DNA of 64,000 bases from positions 310,001 to 374,000 of the forward strand of contig NZ_VEVQ02000003.1 of assembly GCF_006491595.2 (NCBI RefSeq). Direction: 5' to 3'. Within the stretch, counting starts at the first letter, position 1. Every line of letters begins with the position of its first letter. Below the pieces are notes generated by a model. That model made no database searches. It was given only the letters and a program-made list of their open reading frames with translations, and was not told the DNA's origin. Position numbers and translations under genes: made by a program. This document shows, one piece after another, positions 17,029-25,257 of the stretch. The DNA is from Flavobacterium jejuense. Lineage in GTDB: Bacteria > Bacteroidota > Bacteroidia > Flavobacteriales > Flavobacteriaceae.

Positions 17029-18887
17029 AAGGTAAATTTTTTATCTAAATCTTCTACACTCAAAGTAATAAAAGTAGGTTTATTAAAAGGTGAAACATTT
17101 GGATCTTTGCAAGCAAACAAACCATTCACCAAGTTTTCTTGTTCTAATTCTGTTAAATAAGTTCCTGTTTTTACCGCAAGACTTTTAGCCATAGTTTTAG
17201 CAATTCCATCATTTAAAGAAAAAGTACTTTCTGGCATATCATTTTGTAAACCATTAATTAGTTCTTCCAGTAAAATGCTTACTTCACTTTCTTGAATTGA
17301 AACAGGAATTCCAGTAATGTGAATATTATCTTCCTGTATTCCATCAAAAATAAAACCAGTATTCTCTAAAGAAGGTAATAATTCTTGTATAAAAGAAATT
17401 TCTTCTCTTGAAAAATGTAGCTCTAAAGGGAAAAGCAATTGCTGACTAGATGCTTTTTTAACCGTTATGCTAGTAAGGTATTGTTCATATAAAATACGTT
17501 GATGCGCTTTATTTTGATCCACTACTAACATTCCAGATTTAATAGAACTTACAATATATTTCTTATGAATTTGATAGGTTCTTGAAGGTGTTATTTCAGT
17601 TTCTTTACTTTCAAAAAAAGATCCCGTTACTTCCTCGCTTTCAAAAGCTATACTTTCTACTTCTTTTGTATCTTGACGTAAATCAACATACAAACTTTCC
17701 CAAGAATTAGATGTATCCCTTTTTGCATAATTTCCGCTAGAAGCATAAGAATTAGAATTAGTTCTTATTGGCTTCTCCTCAGCAAAAGGATTAAAATTAG
17801 CATCCACTTGGATTAAAGGAGCATCAGTACCTTTATTTTTATATTCATATGGAGTATCCAAATTAGGATCTCGTTCGAAATCTAAAACAGGTGCTACATT
17901 GAACTGTCCTAAACTATGTTTTACAGAGGAACGTAAAATCGCATATAAAGCCTGCTCGTCGTCAAATTTTATCTCAGTTTTTGTAGGATGAATATTGATA
18001 TCAATAGTATGAGGAGGCACTTTTAAATATAGAAAATAACTTGGTTGATTGCCTTCTTTAAGTAAACCGTCATAAGCATTCATAATGGCATGATGTAAAT
18101 AACCACTTTTTATGAACCTATCATTCACAAAAAAGAATTGTTCACTTCTACTCTTTTTAGCATATTCTGGTTTACCTACAAAACCACTAATAGTAACTAT
18201 TTCAGTATCCTCAGACACAGGAACTAATTTCTCATTGGTTTTACCTCCTAGCATATTTACAATACGTTGCCTGTAATTTGAAGAGGGTAAATTATAGTTT
18301 TCGCTTCCGTTATGAATTAAAGTAAAATAAATTGAAGGGTGAGCTAACGCTACACGTTGAAATTCATCCATTATATGCTTCATTTCAACAGTTTCCGATT
18401 TTAAGAAATTACGTCTAGCAGGAATGTTAAAAAATAAATTTTTAACTAAGAAAGAAGTTCCTTTTGGCAAAACCGCAACCTCTTGAGAAACAAATTTACT
18501 GCCTTCTATAATAATATGGTGACCTAATTCTTCTTGATCTTGTTTAGTTTTTAATTCTACATGTGCAATTGCAGCTATAGATGCTAATGCCTCTCCACGA
18601 AAACCTTTTGTATGCAAATCAAATAAATCCTCAGCATGACGAATTTTTGAAGTAGCATGACGTTCAAAACACAAACGAGCATCTGTAACTGTCATTCCAA
18701 CTCCATTATCAATAACTTGAATTAATGTTTTACCTGCATCTTTTACAATTAACTTTATATCTGTTGCTTTTGCATCAATAGCATTTTCTAGTAGCTCTTT
18801 TACTACAGAAGCAGGTCGTTGAACAACCTCACCAGCTGCAATTTGATTAGCAACATGATCGGGTAATAACTGAATTATACTAGACAT
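17025..18887 (-). CDS. mutL: DNA mismatch repair protein MutL
   Basis: The 620-residue protein has the GHKL ATPase N-terminus: IAAGEVVQRPASVVKELLENAIDA, IDNGVGM, ATSKI and GFRGEALASIA. The transducer domain carries FFVNDRFIKSGYLHHAI and IDINIHPTKTEIKF. A Ser-rich linker (about 355-430) leads to the dimerisation domain. The metal-endonuclease motif DQHAxHERxxYE of MutL in organisms without MutH is altered here to DQNKAHQRILYEQY: the first His of the motif is Asn and the downstream Glu is Gln, although the C-terminal AVKTGTYLTELEQENLVNGLFACKDP region is present. The protein couples MutS to strand removal. It heads a tightly packed run with the rhomboids. Confidence 0.95.
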   Translation of the reverse strand: MSSIIQLLPDHVANQIAAGEVVQRPASVVKELLENAIDAKATDIKLIVKDAGKTLIQVIDNGVGMTVTDARLCFERHATSKIRHAEDLFDLHTKGFRGEALASIAAIAHVELKTKQDQEELGHHIIIEGSKFVSQEVAVLPKGTSFLVKNLFFNIPARRNFLKSETVEMKHIMDEFQRVALAHPSIYFTLIHNGSENYNLPSSNYRQRIVNMLGGKTNEKLVPVSEDTEIVTISGFVGKPEYAKKSRSEQFFFVNDRFIKSGYLHHAIMNAYDGLLKEGNQPSYFLYLKVPPHTIDINIHPTKTEIKFDDEQALYAILRSSVKHSLGQFNVAPVLDFERDPNLDTPYEYKNKGTDAPLIQVDANFNPFAEEKPIRTNSNSYASSGNYAKRDTSNSWESLYVDLRQDTKEVESIAFESEEVTGSFFESKETEITPSRTYQIHKKYIVSSIKSGMLVVDQNKAHQRILYEQYLTSITVKKASSQQLLFPLELHFSREEISFIQELLPSLENTGFIFDGIQEDNIHITGIPVSIQESEVSILLEELINGLQNDMPESTFSLNDGIAKTMAKSLAVKTGTYLTELEQENLVNGLFACKDPNVSPFNKPTFITLSVEDLDKKFTL

Positions 18888-18890
18888 TTA

Positions 18891-19175
18891 TTATTTTTTG
18901 AAGATCGACAAATCGAATCCTATGATAAGCAAGAAAACAAGTACCAAAACACATATTATAATCAAAATACGTCTATTAGCCTCTCTATTTTGATTATGCT
19001 TCAAATCTCTTAAAGCATTTGTGAATTTAGCTTTCAACCCTCTGTCTGAACCAACTGTCACCCGATATTCGTCAAATTTATGCTTAAACTCATAAGGATT
19101 ACCTTCACCCTTATCATCGAAATATCTAGGCTGATAGCTAAATTTTTTATTTTTCTTCTTGCTCAAAAAACCCAT
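18891..19175 (-). CDS. Small C-tail membrane protein (often mislabelled riboflavin synthase subunit beta)
   Basis: The 94-residue protein is basic at its start (MGFLSKKKNKKFSYQPRYFDD), has a charged middle and a single hydrophobic helix near the end (residues about 70-90, ILIIICVLVLVFLLIIG). It has no similarity to lumazine or riboflavin synthase; that label in databases probably came from proximity to ribH. The stop is 3 nt before the mutL start, so it is co-transcribed with mutL. It shares the F-x-Y-x-P-R-(Y/F) motif and layout with the next gene upstream. Function unknown; a cytosolic domain anchored in the inner membrane is inferred. Confidence 0.78.
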   Translation of the reverse strand: MGFLSKKKNKKFSYQPRYFDDKGEGNPYEFKHKFDEYRVTVGSDRGLKAKFTNALRDLKHNQNREANRRILIIICVLVLVFLLIIGFDLSIFKK

Positions 19176-19192
19176 TTTGCTTTTACTTTTAA

Positions 19193-19423
19193 TTATTTAA
19201 TGTAGGAATCTAATACATACATACCAATCAATAATAATACCAAGAATAGTATTAATGTAACTATTGGCAAAGCAGTTTTTACTTTTCTATTTTTTTTATG
19301 CACCTCTTTCCATTCAGAAATAAAATCATTTTTGGAAGAAAAATCTCCATTGGAATTGTCTTGATTCTCTTTTGAAAATCGAGGTTTGTAATTGAAGTTT
19401 CTATTTTTTGACTTATATAACAA
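19193..19423 (-). CDS. Small C-tail membrane protein, paralogue of the neighbour
   Basis: The 76-residue protein opens LYKSKNRNFNYKPRFSKE, has a short polar middle and ends in one membrane helix (about 52-72, LPIVTLILFLVLLLIGMYVL). The NFNYKPRF segment matches KFSYQPRYF in the next gene, with the same charged linker and C-terminal helix, so the two look like an old tandem duplication. No enzyme motif is present. It lies 17 nt upstream of its paralogue. Function unknown. Confidence 0.7.
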   Translation of the reverse strand: MLYKSKNRNFNYKPRFSKENQDNSNGDFSSKNDFISEWKEVHKKNRKVKTALPIVTLILFLVLLLIGMYVLDSYIK

Positions 19424-19509
19424 TTTTAAATGTTTTATAGAATCAAAAATACTTAAAATTAGATAGAATTAGAAATACAAAATGATAAATTTTGTTAATT
19501 GTAAAATAT

Positions 19510-19540
19510 AAAAGCTAAAAAGAATATTTATTTAGCTTTT
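19510..19540 (-). terminator. Hairpin spanning the ribH stop codon
   Basis: Arms AAAAGCTAAA (19510-19519) and its complement (19531-19540) include the last Lys-Ala-Lys codons and stop of ribH. The - strand runs into a TTTTATATTTTA tract, so partial termination after ribH is plausible. Confidence 0.6.
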
Positions 19541-20019
19541 TTATTTAAATCTACCATTTTAATAGCAGCTATTGCTGTCTCTGTTCCTTTGTTACCATGT
19601 TTTCCTCCACTTCTATCAATGGATTGCTGCATAGTATTATCTGTTAACAAACAAAAAATAGTTGGAACATCATATTTAACATTTAAATCTTTTATGCCTT
19701 GCGTTACTCCATCACACACAAATTCAAAATGCATGGTTTCACCTTTTACTACACACCCAATAGCAATGACACAATCTACATTTTGAGTTTGAATCATTTT
19801 TTTAGATCCAAAAATCAATTCAAAACTACCTGGAACATCCCATCTAACAATATTTTCTGACAAAGCTCCACAATCTAGTAAAGTTGCTTTTGCACCTTCA
19901 AATAAACCATTAGTAATTGTATCATTCCATTCTGAAACAACAATCCCAAATCGAAAATCTTTCGCATTTGGGATTGTGTTTTTATCGTATTGAGATAAAT
20001 TTTTATTTTCAGTAGCCAT
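19528..20019 (-). CDS. ribH: 6,7-dimethyl-8-ribityllumazine synthase
   Basis: The 163-residue protein has all lumazine synthase landmarks: VSEWNDTITNGLFEGAK (Trp stacking on the pyrimidine), VPGSFELIFG, AIGCVVKGETMHFEFV (phosphate and butanone-phosphate site) and DRSGGKHGNKGTETA. It condenses 5-amino-6-ribitylaminouracil with dihydroxybutanone phosphate, the penultimate step of riboflavin synthesis, and assembles as a pentamer or 60-mer. It lies 4 nt downstream of the TPR protein gene. No FMN riboswitch is seen upstream; other rib genes are not in the window. Confidence 0.96.
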   Translation of the reverse strand: MATENKNLSQYDKNTIPNAKDFRFGIVVSEWNDTITNGLFEGAKATLLDCGALSENIVRWDVPGSFELIFGSKKMIQTQNVDCVIAIGCVVKGETMHFEFVCDGVTQGIKDLNVKYDVPTIFCLLTDNTMQQSIDRSGGKHGNKGTETAIAAIKMVDLNKKAK

Positions 20020-20023
20020 AAGC

Positions 20024-20806
20024 TTATTCTGTCATTGCGATTAAAGCATCAATATTTATTGCTTCTCTAGAAGTTTCGTACTTTTCTTTAATTGTAGTAA
20101 ACATAGCATGTGCTTCAGCCTTTTTATTGTTTAAGTAAGCTAATTGAGCTGCTTTCATTAAAAACTTAGGAGTTGTAAAATCATCCTCTTCAACCTCAGC
20201 TGCTTTTTTGTATGAATTTATTGCTTCTTCTACTTTATTTAATTCTGAATAAGCATCACCTAATGCTCCTAAAGCAATAGCTTTGGTAGTTGCATCTTTT
20301 GCATCATATTTTAAAAGATACTTCTCTGCATTTTTAAAATCTTTAATATGTAAGTATGACATACCTGCATAATAATTAGCAATGTTACCAGCTTTTGAAC
20401 CAGAATATTCATCTGCCAAATTAATCAATCCTAATTTCCCTTCACCACCTTTAAGTGCTAAATTGAATAATGAATCTGGATTTTGTGTATTAGTCAATGC
20501 ATCATTAAAATATACCTGTGCTTGGTAAATATCATTTAACGCTTGATCTTGTTTTGGCTCAGCCACAAACTTATTAAACAATAAATATCCAATAGTTGCT
20601 AATGCAATAACACCAACTACTCCTAAAATCAATTTTTGGTTTTTAGCCACCCATTCTTCTGTTCTAGATGCTGTTTGGTCAAGTGTATTAAATACTTCTT
20701 CCGTAGTACTTTCACCTGATTCTAACACTTCATCAAATTCATTTTCGTTATCTAAAACTTCTTTTGGTTTTGGTGTTTTATAACCTCTTTTGTTATATGT
20801 TGCCAT
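20024..20806 (-). CDS. TPR-containing single-pass membrane protein (YfgM-like)
   Basis: The 260-residue protein has a basic and then acidic cytosolic N-terminus (ENEFDEVLESGESTTEE), one membrane helix (about 58-78, LILGVVGVIALATIGYLLF) and a periplasmic TPR domain of about four to five repeats (for example GNIANYYAGMSYLHIKDFKNAEKYL and GALGDAYSELNKVEEAINSYKKA). The architecture resembles YfgM, which works with SecYEG and periplasmic chaperones, but equivalence is an inference. It is the first gene of the unit leading into ribH. Confidence 0.8.
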   Translation of the reverse strand: MATYNKRGYKTPKPKEVLDNENEFDEVLESGESTTEEVFNTLDQTASRTEEWVAKNQKLILGVVGVIALATIGYLLFNKFVAEPKQDQALNDIYQAQVYFNDALTNTQNPDSLFNLALKGGEGKLGLINLADEYSGSKAGNIANYYAGMSYLHIKDFKNAEKYLLKYDAKDATTKAIALGALGDAYSELNKVEEAINSYKKAAEVEEDDFTTPKFLMKAAQLAYLNNKKAEAHAMFTTIKEKYETSREAINIDALIAMTE

Positions 20807-20830
20807 TTATTAATACATTTATTAGAGGTG

Positions 20831-20862
20831 CAAAAATATAATTTTTATTCAAACACACACAA
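20831..20862 (-). promoter_or_regulatory. Promoter of the TPR-ribH unit
   Basis: TTG (20860-20862), a 21-nt spacer and TATTTTTG (20831-20838) on the - strand, about 25 nt before the start codon. Confidence 0.55.
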
Positions 20863-21052
20863 AAAATATTTTAAAATAATCATTATTTATACAATAAAGA
20901 CTATAGAACAACAATTCTATAGCTAATAATTTGCATTTTACACCTTCTGTAGTCTCAATTTAAAAATCATAATTCATAAGAAAACAGTCACTTTACTGTG
21001 TTTTCATTTTTATTTTCTTTTAAAAACAGTTCGTAAATCCTTTATTTACTAT

Positions 21053-21060
21053 TACTTTTG
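21053..21060 (+). promoter_or_regulatory. -7 box before recF
   Basis: TACTTTTG matches TAnnTTTG; a TTC at 21030-21032 takes the place of the usual TTG 20 nt upstream. The rest of the 285-nt divergent spacer (20807-21091) shows nothing else recognisable. Confidence 0.5.
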
Positions 21061-21091
21061 TCCTCTCTACATTTTTAAAGAAATAACGATA

Positions 21092-22177
21092 GTGTTTTTA
21101 AAACATCTCACCTTATTAAATTACAAGAATATTACTTCTAAATCTTTAGATTTTGACAGTAAGATAAACTGTTTTGTTGGCAAAAATGGCATTGGCAAAA
21201 CCAATATATTAGATGCCATCTACCATTTAGCTTATGGAAAAAGTTATTTCAATCCACTAGCATCACAAAACATAAAACATGATGAGGATTTTTTTTTATT
21301 AGATGCTATTTTTATTAAAAAAGAAAAGGAAGAAAAAATATCATGTAGTGTAAAAAGAGGCCAAAAAAAAATAATTAAAAGAAACAACAAAATTTATGAT
21401 AAAGTATCAGAACACATTGGTTTTATTCCTTTAGTAATCATTTCTCCATCAGATACCGATTTAATTATTGAAGGAAGTGAAACTAGACGTAAATTTATTG
21501 ATAGCGTTATTTCTACATTAGACCACAAATACTTGAACGAATTAATTCAATATCAAAAATTAATTGCTCAAAGAAATGCATTACTTAAATATTTTGCTCT
21601 AAATCAAGCTTTCGACTTAGATAATCTTTCTGTTTATGACGAACAATTAGAGCCGTTAGGAAAAAGTATATTTGAAAAAAGAAAAAAATTTCTCCAACAA
21701 TTCACCCCTATTTTTCAAAAATATCATGCTATCATTACCAATGAAAGCGAATCTGTACAATTGGTTTACCAAAGTCAACTTTCTAATTCGACAATGAATG
21801 TACTTTTTAAACAAAATCTTTCAAAAGATAGAGCATTACAATATACAAGTAGTGGTATTCACAAAGATGATTTGTCTTTTGAAATAGAAGGATACCCAAT
21901 TAAAAAATTTGGTTCACAAGGTCAACAAAAATCTTTTTTAATTGCTTTAAAACTAGCCCAATTTGAATTTATAAAACAACAAAGTGGCGAATTACCTTTA
22001 TTATTGTTTGATGATATTTTTGACAAACTAGACGAAACTAGAGTAGAAAAAATTGTTTCAATGGTTAATGACGCTGTTTTTGGACAAATTTTTATTTCAG
22101 ACACTCACGCAGAACGAACCGAAGATATTATAAAAAGTACCCATCAATCCTATACCATTTACAATCTTAATTCTTAG
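21092..22177 (+). CDS. recF: DNA replication and repair protein RecF
   Basis: The 361-residue SMC-like ATPase starts with GTG ([14 protein letters not shown]). Walker A is [17 protein letters not shown], the signature motif is [17 protein letters not shown] and Walker B is [12 protein letters not shown]. The characteristic [20 protein letters not shown] segment is present. RecF with RecO and RecR loads RecA on gapped DNA. It is monocistronic or followed by murB after 41 nt. Here it is not next to dnaA/dnaN as in many other phyla. Confidence 0.95.
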   Translation: MFLKHLTLLNYKNITSKSLDFDSKINCFVGKNGIGKTNILDAIYHLAYGKSYFNPLASQNIKHDEDFFLLDAIFIKKEKEEKISCSVKRGQKKIIKRNNKIYDKVSEHIGFIPLVIISPSDTDLIIEGSETRRKFIDSVISTLDHKYLNELIQYQKLIAQRNALLKYFALNQAFDLDNLSVYDEQLEPLGKSIFEKRKKFLQQFTPIFQKYHAIITNESESVQLVYQSQLSNSTMNVLFKQNLSKDRALQYTSSGIHKDDLSFEIEGYPIKKFGSQGQQKSFLIALKLAQFEFIKQQSGELPLLLFDDIFDKLDETRVEKIVSMVNDAVFGQIFISDTHAERTEDIIKSTHQSYTIYNLNS

Positions 22178-22218
22178 CAAATAATTATTATTTTTACCTT
22201 ATTAAATTAAATTTAAGT

Positions 22219-23226
22219 ATGATTTTTGAAACGGATTTTTCTTTAAAGAAATATAATACTTTTGGTATTGATGCCAAAGCAAAACAATTTAAAGCTATTC
22301 ACTCCAAAGAAGAATTAGCTAATTTATTAAAAAATCATGATGATATCTTTATTTTAGGTGGTGGAAGTAATATGCTATTAACTAAAGATATTGAAAAACT
22401 AGTTGTACATATAGATATTAAAGGTATTGAAGTAATCGATACCAATGAAGATTTTGTTTGGATAAGAGCTAATGCTGGTGAAAATTGGCATCATTTTGTT
22501 TTATACTGTATTGAAAATGGATATGGAGGCATTGAAAACTTATCCTTGATTCCTGGAAATGTAGGAACTACTCCTATTCAAAACATAGGTGCTTATGGAG
22601 TAGAAATTAAAGACACTTTCTTTAGTTGTGAAGCGATGGAAATTGCTACTCAAAAACTAGTTACTTTTAACAAAGAAAACTGTGCTTTTGGATACAGAGA
22701 GAGTGTTTTTAAAAACGAATTAAAAAACCAATACATTATTACCTCTGTAACTTTTAAACTAACAAAAAGAAATCATCTTCTAAATACATCTTACGGTGCT
22801 ATAGAAACGGAATTAGTCAGTAAAAACATTAGTTTACCAACTCTAAAAGACATAAGCAACGCAGTAATCAATATAAGAAAGAGCAAACTTCCAGATCCAA
22901 AAGAGCTAGGAAATAGTGGTAGTTTTTTCAAAAACCCAATAATACCTTTAACTGTTTACCAAAAAGCTACCATTGATTATCCTAAAATGCCTCATTATAA
23001 GGTTTCAGAAACTAAAGTAAAAGTGCCTGCTGGATGGCTTATTGAACAAGCAGGTTTTAAAGGAAAACGTTTTGGTGATGCTGGAATTCATAAAGACCAA
23101 GCTCTTGTTTTGGTCAATTACGGAAATGCTACAGGAGAAGAAATTTTAGCTATTTCTAGAGACATACAAAAAACTATTTTTAACAAATTCGGTATATCTA
23201 TTGAAACAGAGGTTAATATTATTTAA
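22219..23226 (+). CDS. murB: UDP-N-acetylenolpyruvoylglucosamine reductase
   Basis: The 335-residue flavoenzyme is of MurB type I. It shows the FAD-binding FILGGGSNMLLT and NLSLIPGNVGTTPIQNIGAYG motifs, the type-I YRESVFKNE loop, the catalytic Ser in GNSGSFFKNP and the end motif GDAGIHKDQALVLVNYGNAT. It reduces the enolpyruvyl group with NADPH to give UDP-MurNAc, the second committed step of peptidoglycan synthesis. Length is normal for the type-I form. No fusion or truncation is seen. Confidence 0.96.
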   Translation: MIFETDFSLKKYNTFGIDAKAKQFKAIHSKEELANLLKNHDDIFILGGGSNMLLTKDIEKLVVHIDIKGIEVIDTNEDFVWIRANAGENWHHFVLYCIENGYGGIENLSLIPGNVGTTPIQNIGAYGVEIKDTFFSCEAMEIATQKLVTFNKENCAFGYRESVFKNELKNQYIITSVTFKLTKRNHLLNTSYGAIETELVSKNISLPTLKDISNAVINIRKSKLPDPKELGNSGSFFKNPIIPLTVYQKATIDYPKMPHYKVSETKVKVPAGWLIEQAGFKGKRFGDAGIHKDQALVLVNYGNATGEEILAISRDIQKTIFNKFGISIETEVNII

Positions 23227-23282
23227 AAATCAAAATCCTTTTCAAAATCTAAAATTAACATACAACTCAAAATTGTTTTTTG

Positions 23283-23290
23283 TATCTTTG
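23283..23290 (+). promoter_or_regulatory. -7 box before the small Cys-rich gene
   Basis: TATCTTTG matches TAnnTTTG exactly, 26 nt before the ATG at 23316. No TTG at the usual spacing. Confidence 0.5.
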
Positions 23291-23315
23291 TACTAGATTT
23301 TTTTATTAAATAAAG

Positions 23316-23519
23316 ATGAAATTAATATTACTTACAATAGGACTTCTTGCTGTAGCAGTGTTAGGAATTACCATTAAAATTTGGGGGAAAAAAGATGGAA
23401 AATTTGCTGGTACCTGTGCCAGTCAAAGCCCTTTCTTGAATCCTGATGGAGAAAATTGTAGTTTTTGCGGTAAAACAGCCGAAGAAATGAAAGATTGCAA
23501 AGAAAGCTCACATTCCTAA
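23316..23519 (+). CDS. Small membrane or secreted protein with CxxC motif
   Basis: The 67-residue protein has an N-terminal hydrophobic helix (LILLTIGLLAVAVLGITIKIWG) that could be an anchor or signal, then a short Cys-containing domain: GTCASQSPFLNPDGENCSFCGKTAEEMKDC. The five cysteines, including C-x-x-C, suggest a metal site or disulfide-bonded knot outside the cytoplasm. Similar short proteins are common in flavobacteria without known function. It lies 15 nt upstream of a glycosyltransferase gene and is probably co-transcribed with it. Confidence 0.7.
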   Translation: MKLILLTIGLLAVAVLGITIKIWGKKDGKFAGTCASQSPFLNPDGENCSFCGKTAEEMKDCKESSHS

Positions 23520-23534
23520 TTTTAGATTCCTGAT

Positions 23535-24647
23535 ATGGTTTTCACAATCTTACTAATCACTTTAGCAGTTATAGTTGGTATTCAATTTATATACTATATA
23601 TTTATTTTTGGGCAATTTTCGTTTGCAAAAAAAACAACAAGCACCACTCTTACTAAAGTTCCTGTATCTGTTATTGTATGTGCTAAGAATGAAGTAGAAA
23701 ACATAAAGAAATTCTTTCCTATTTTAATTACTCAAAATTATCCTGAATACGAAATAGTCCTCATAGATGATGCTTCAACAGATGAAACACTTGAATTATT
23801 TGAAGAGTATGAAAAAGAATATACTAATGTAAAAGTAGTTAAAGTTAAAAACAATGAAACCTTTTGGGGAAACAAAAAATACGCTTTAACATTAGGAATT
23901 AAAGCTGCAAAAAATGATTATCTCCTTTTTACCGATGCAGATTGTTTTCCAAACACTAAAAATTGGATTAGCCAAATGGCTGAACAGTTTACCAATGAAA
24001 AAAGTATTATTCTAGGATATGGTGCTTATGAAAAAATCAAGAATTCCTTTTTAAATAAAATTATTCGATTAGAAACACTTCTAACAGCTACACAATATTT
24101 TGGATGGGCAAAAATTGGAAAACCATATATGGGTGTAGGTCGAAATTTAGCTTATACAAAAAAAGAATTTTATAGTGCTGGTGGATTTATTGAACACATG
24201 AAAGTAAGATCTGGTGATGATGACTTGTTTGTAAATCAAGTAGCAAATAAATCCAATACAGCAATTTGCTTCACTCCAGAAAGTTTTACTTATTCTGAAC
24301 CTAAAAAATCTTTTAAAGATTGGTTCAACCAAAAAAGAAGACATGTTTCTACCGCAAAGCTATATAAAGGTTTTGACCGTTTTCAATTGGGTCTATTTTA
24401 TATTTCACAGTTATTATTCATTTTACTTGCTGTGATTCTTTTAGCTTTTCAGTTTGAATGGATGTTGGTTTTAGGCTTAATTATCTTTAGATATGCCTTC
24501 ACATGGGTTAGTTTAGGGTATGCTGCAGGAAAATTAAATGAAAAAGACACTTTGCCTTGGTTTCCAATTATCGAAATACTACTAATATTTACACAACTAA
24601 ACGTTTTCTTTACTAATCTTTTTTCAAAACCAGTACATTGGAAATAA
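23535..24647 (+). CDS. Membrane glycosyltransferase family 2
   Basis: The 370-residue protein has an N-terminal membrane helix, a GT2 GT-A domain and two to three C-terminal helices. GT2 hallmarks are VIVCAKNEVENI, LIDDASTDETLELF, FTDADCFPNTKNW (D-x-D metal site), VRSGDDDLFVNQVA and a Q-x-x-R-R-H motif (FNQKRRHVSTAK) in place of QxxRW. Processive or polymer-type transferases of this layout add sugars at the cytosolic membrane face; donor and acceptor are unknown. The last 10 nt overlap the start of the sigma-factor gene. Confidence 0.88.
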   Translation: MVFTILLITLAVIVGIQFIYYIFIFGQFSFAKKTTSTTLTKVPVSVIVCAKNEVENIKKFFPILITQNYPEYEIVLIDDASTDETLELFEEYEKEYTNVKVVKVKNNETFWGNKKYALTLGIKAAKNDYLLFTDADCFPNTKNWISQMAEQFTNEKSIILGYGAYEKIKNSFLNKIIRLETLLTATQYFGWAKIGKPYMGVGRNLAYTKKEFYSAGGFIEHMKVRSGDDDLFVNQVANKSNTAICFTPESFTYSEPKKSFKDWFNQKRRHVSTAKLYKGFDRFQLGLFYISQLLFILLAVILLAFQFEWMLVLGLIIFRYAFTWVSLGYAAGKLNEKDTLPWFPIIEILLIFTQLNVFFTNLFSKPVHWK

Positions 24648-25219
24648 ATTCTGAAATTATCCAAAAAAACATTGAATCAGCCAAAACTGGTGACCAAGTT
24701 GCATTTACTTTTTTACTTGACTTTTTCTGGAATGAGGTATACGGTTTTATGTTAAAAAGAACAGAAAATGAGACCGACACAGATGATATTACTATAGAAA
24801 CATTTGCTAAAGCTTTTGACAAGATTACGACCTATAATCCTGAATTTGGCTTTAATACTTGGTTAATAACCATTGCAAAGAATGTTCATATAGACATGCT
24901 ACGCAAGAAAAAATCATCTTTATTTATTGATATTTCTGACAGTGATGACGATAGTGCCTTTAATGTAGCAGACGAAACTCCTTCTATAGAAGATGAAATC
25001 ATTACTGAGCAAAACTTGTCTCAACTTTTGAGTTACATTAAAAGATTAAAACCTGCATATCAAGAAGTGATTCAGCTACGTTATTTTCAAGAAATGAGCT
25101 ATCAAGATATGTCAGAGACACTGGAAGAACCTCTTAACAATATTAAGATTAAATTACTTCGTGCTAAAAAGTTGCTAGCCGAAATTATTACTAAAAAAGA
25201 GAAAAAGAAATCTAAATAA
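24638..25219 (+). CDS. ECF-type RNA polymerase sigma factor
   Basis: The 193-residue protein has sigma region 2 (AFTFLLDFFWNEVYGFML, DDITIETFAKAFDKI, FNTWLITIAKNVHIDMLRKK) and region 4 (LSQLLSYIKRLKPAYQEVIQLRYFQEMSYQDMSETL, then IKIKLLRAKKLL), with an acidic linker (DISDSDDDSAFNVADE). It lacks regions 1 and 3, as in ECF factors. The proposed start is TTG at 24638, inside the end of the glycosyltransferase gene, so expression should be coupled to it. No anti-sigma gene follows. Confidence 0.9.
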   Translation: MEINSEIIQKNIESAKTGDQVAFTFLLDFFWNEVYGFMLKRTENETDTDDITIETFAKAFDKITTYNPEFGFNTWLITIAKNVHIDMLRKKKSSLFIDISDSDDDSAFNVADETPSIEDEIITEQNLSQLLSYIKRLKPAYQEVIQLRYFQEMSYQDMSETLEEPLNNIKIKLLRAKKLLAEIITKKEKKKSK

Positions 25220-25257
25220 CTTTTCTATATTTGGGTATAATCCAATTTTAGAAATTA

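Noticed and set aside
19424-20023. FMN riboswitch near ribH
   Set aside because: No conserved RFN segments were found upstream of ribH or its operon.
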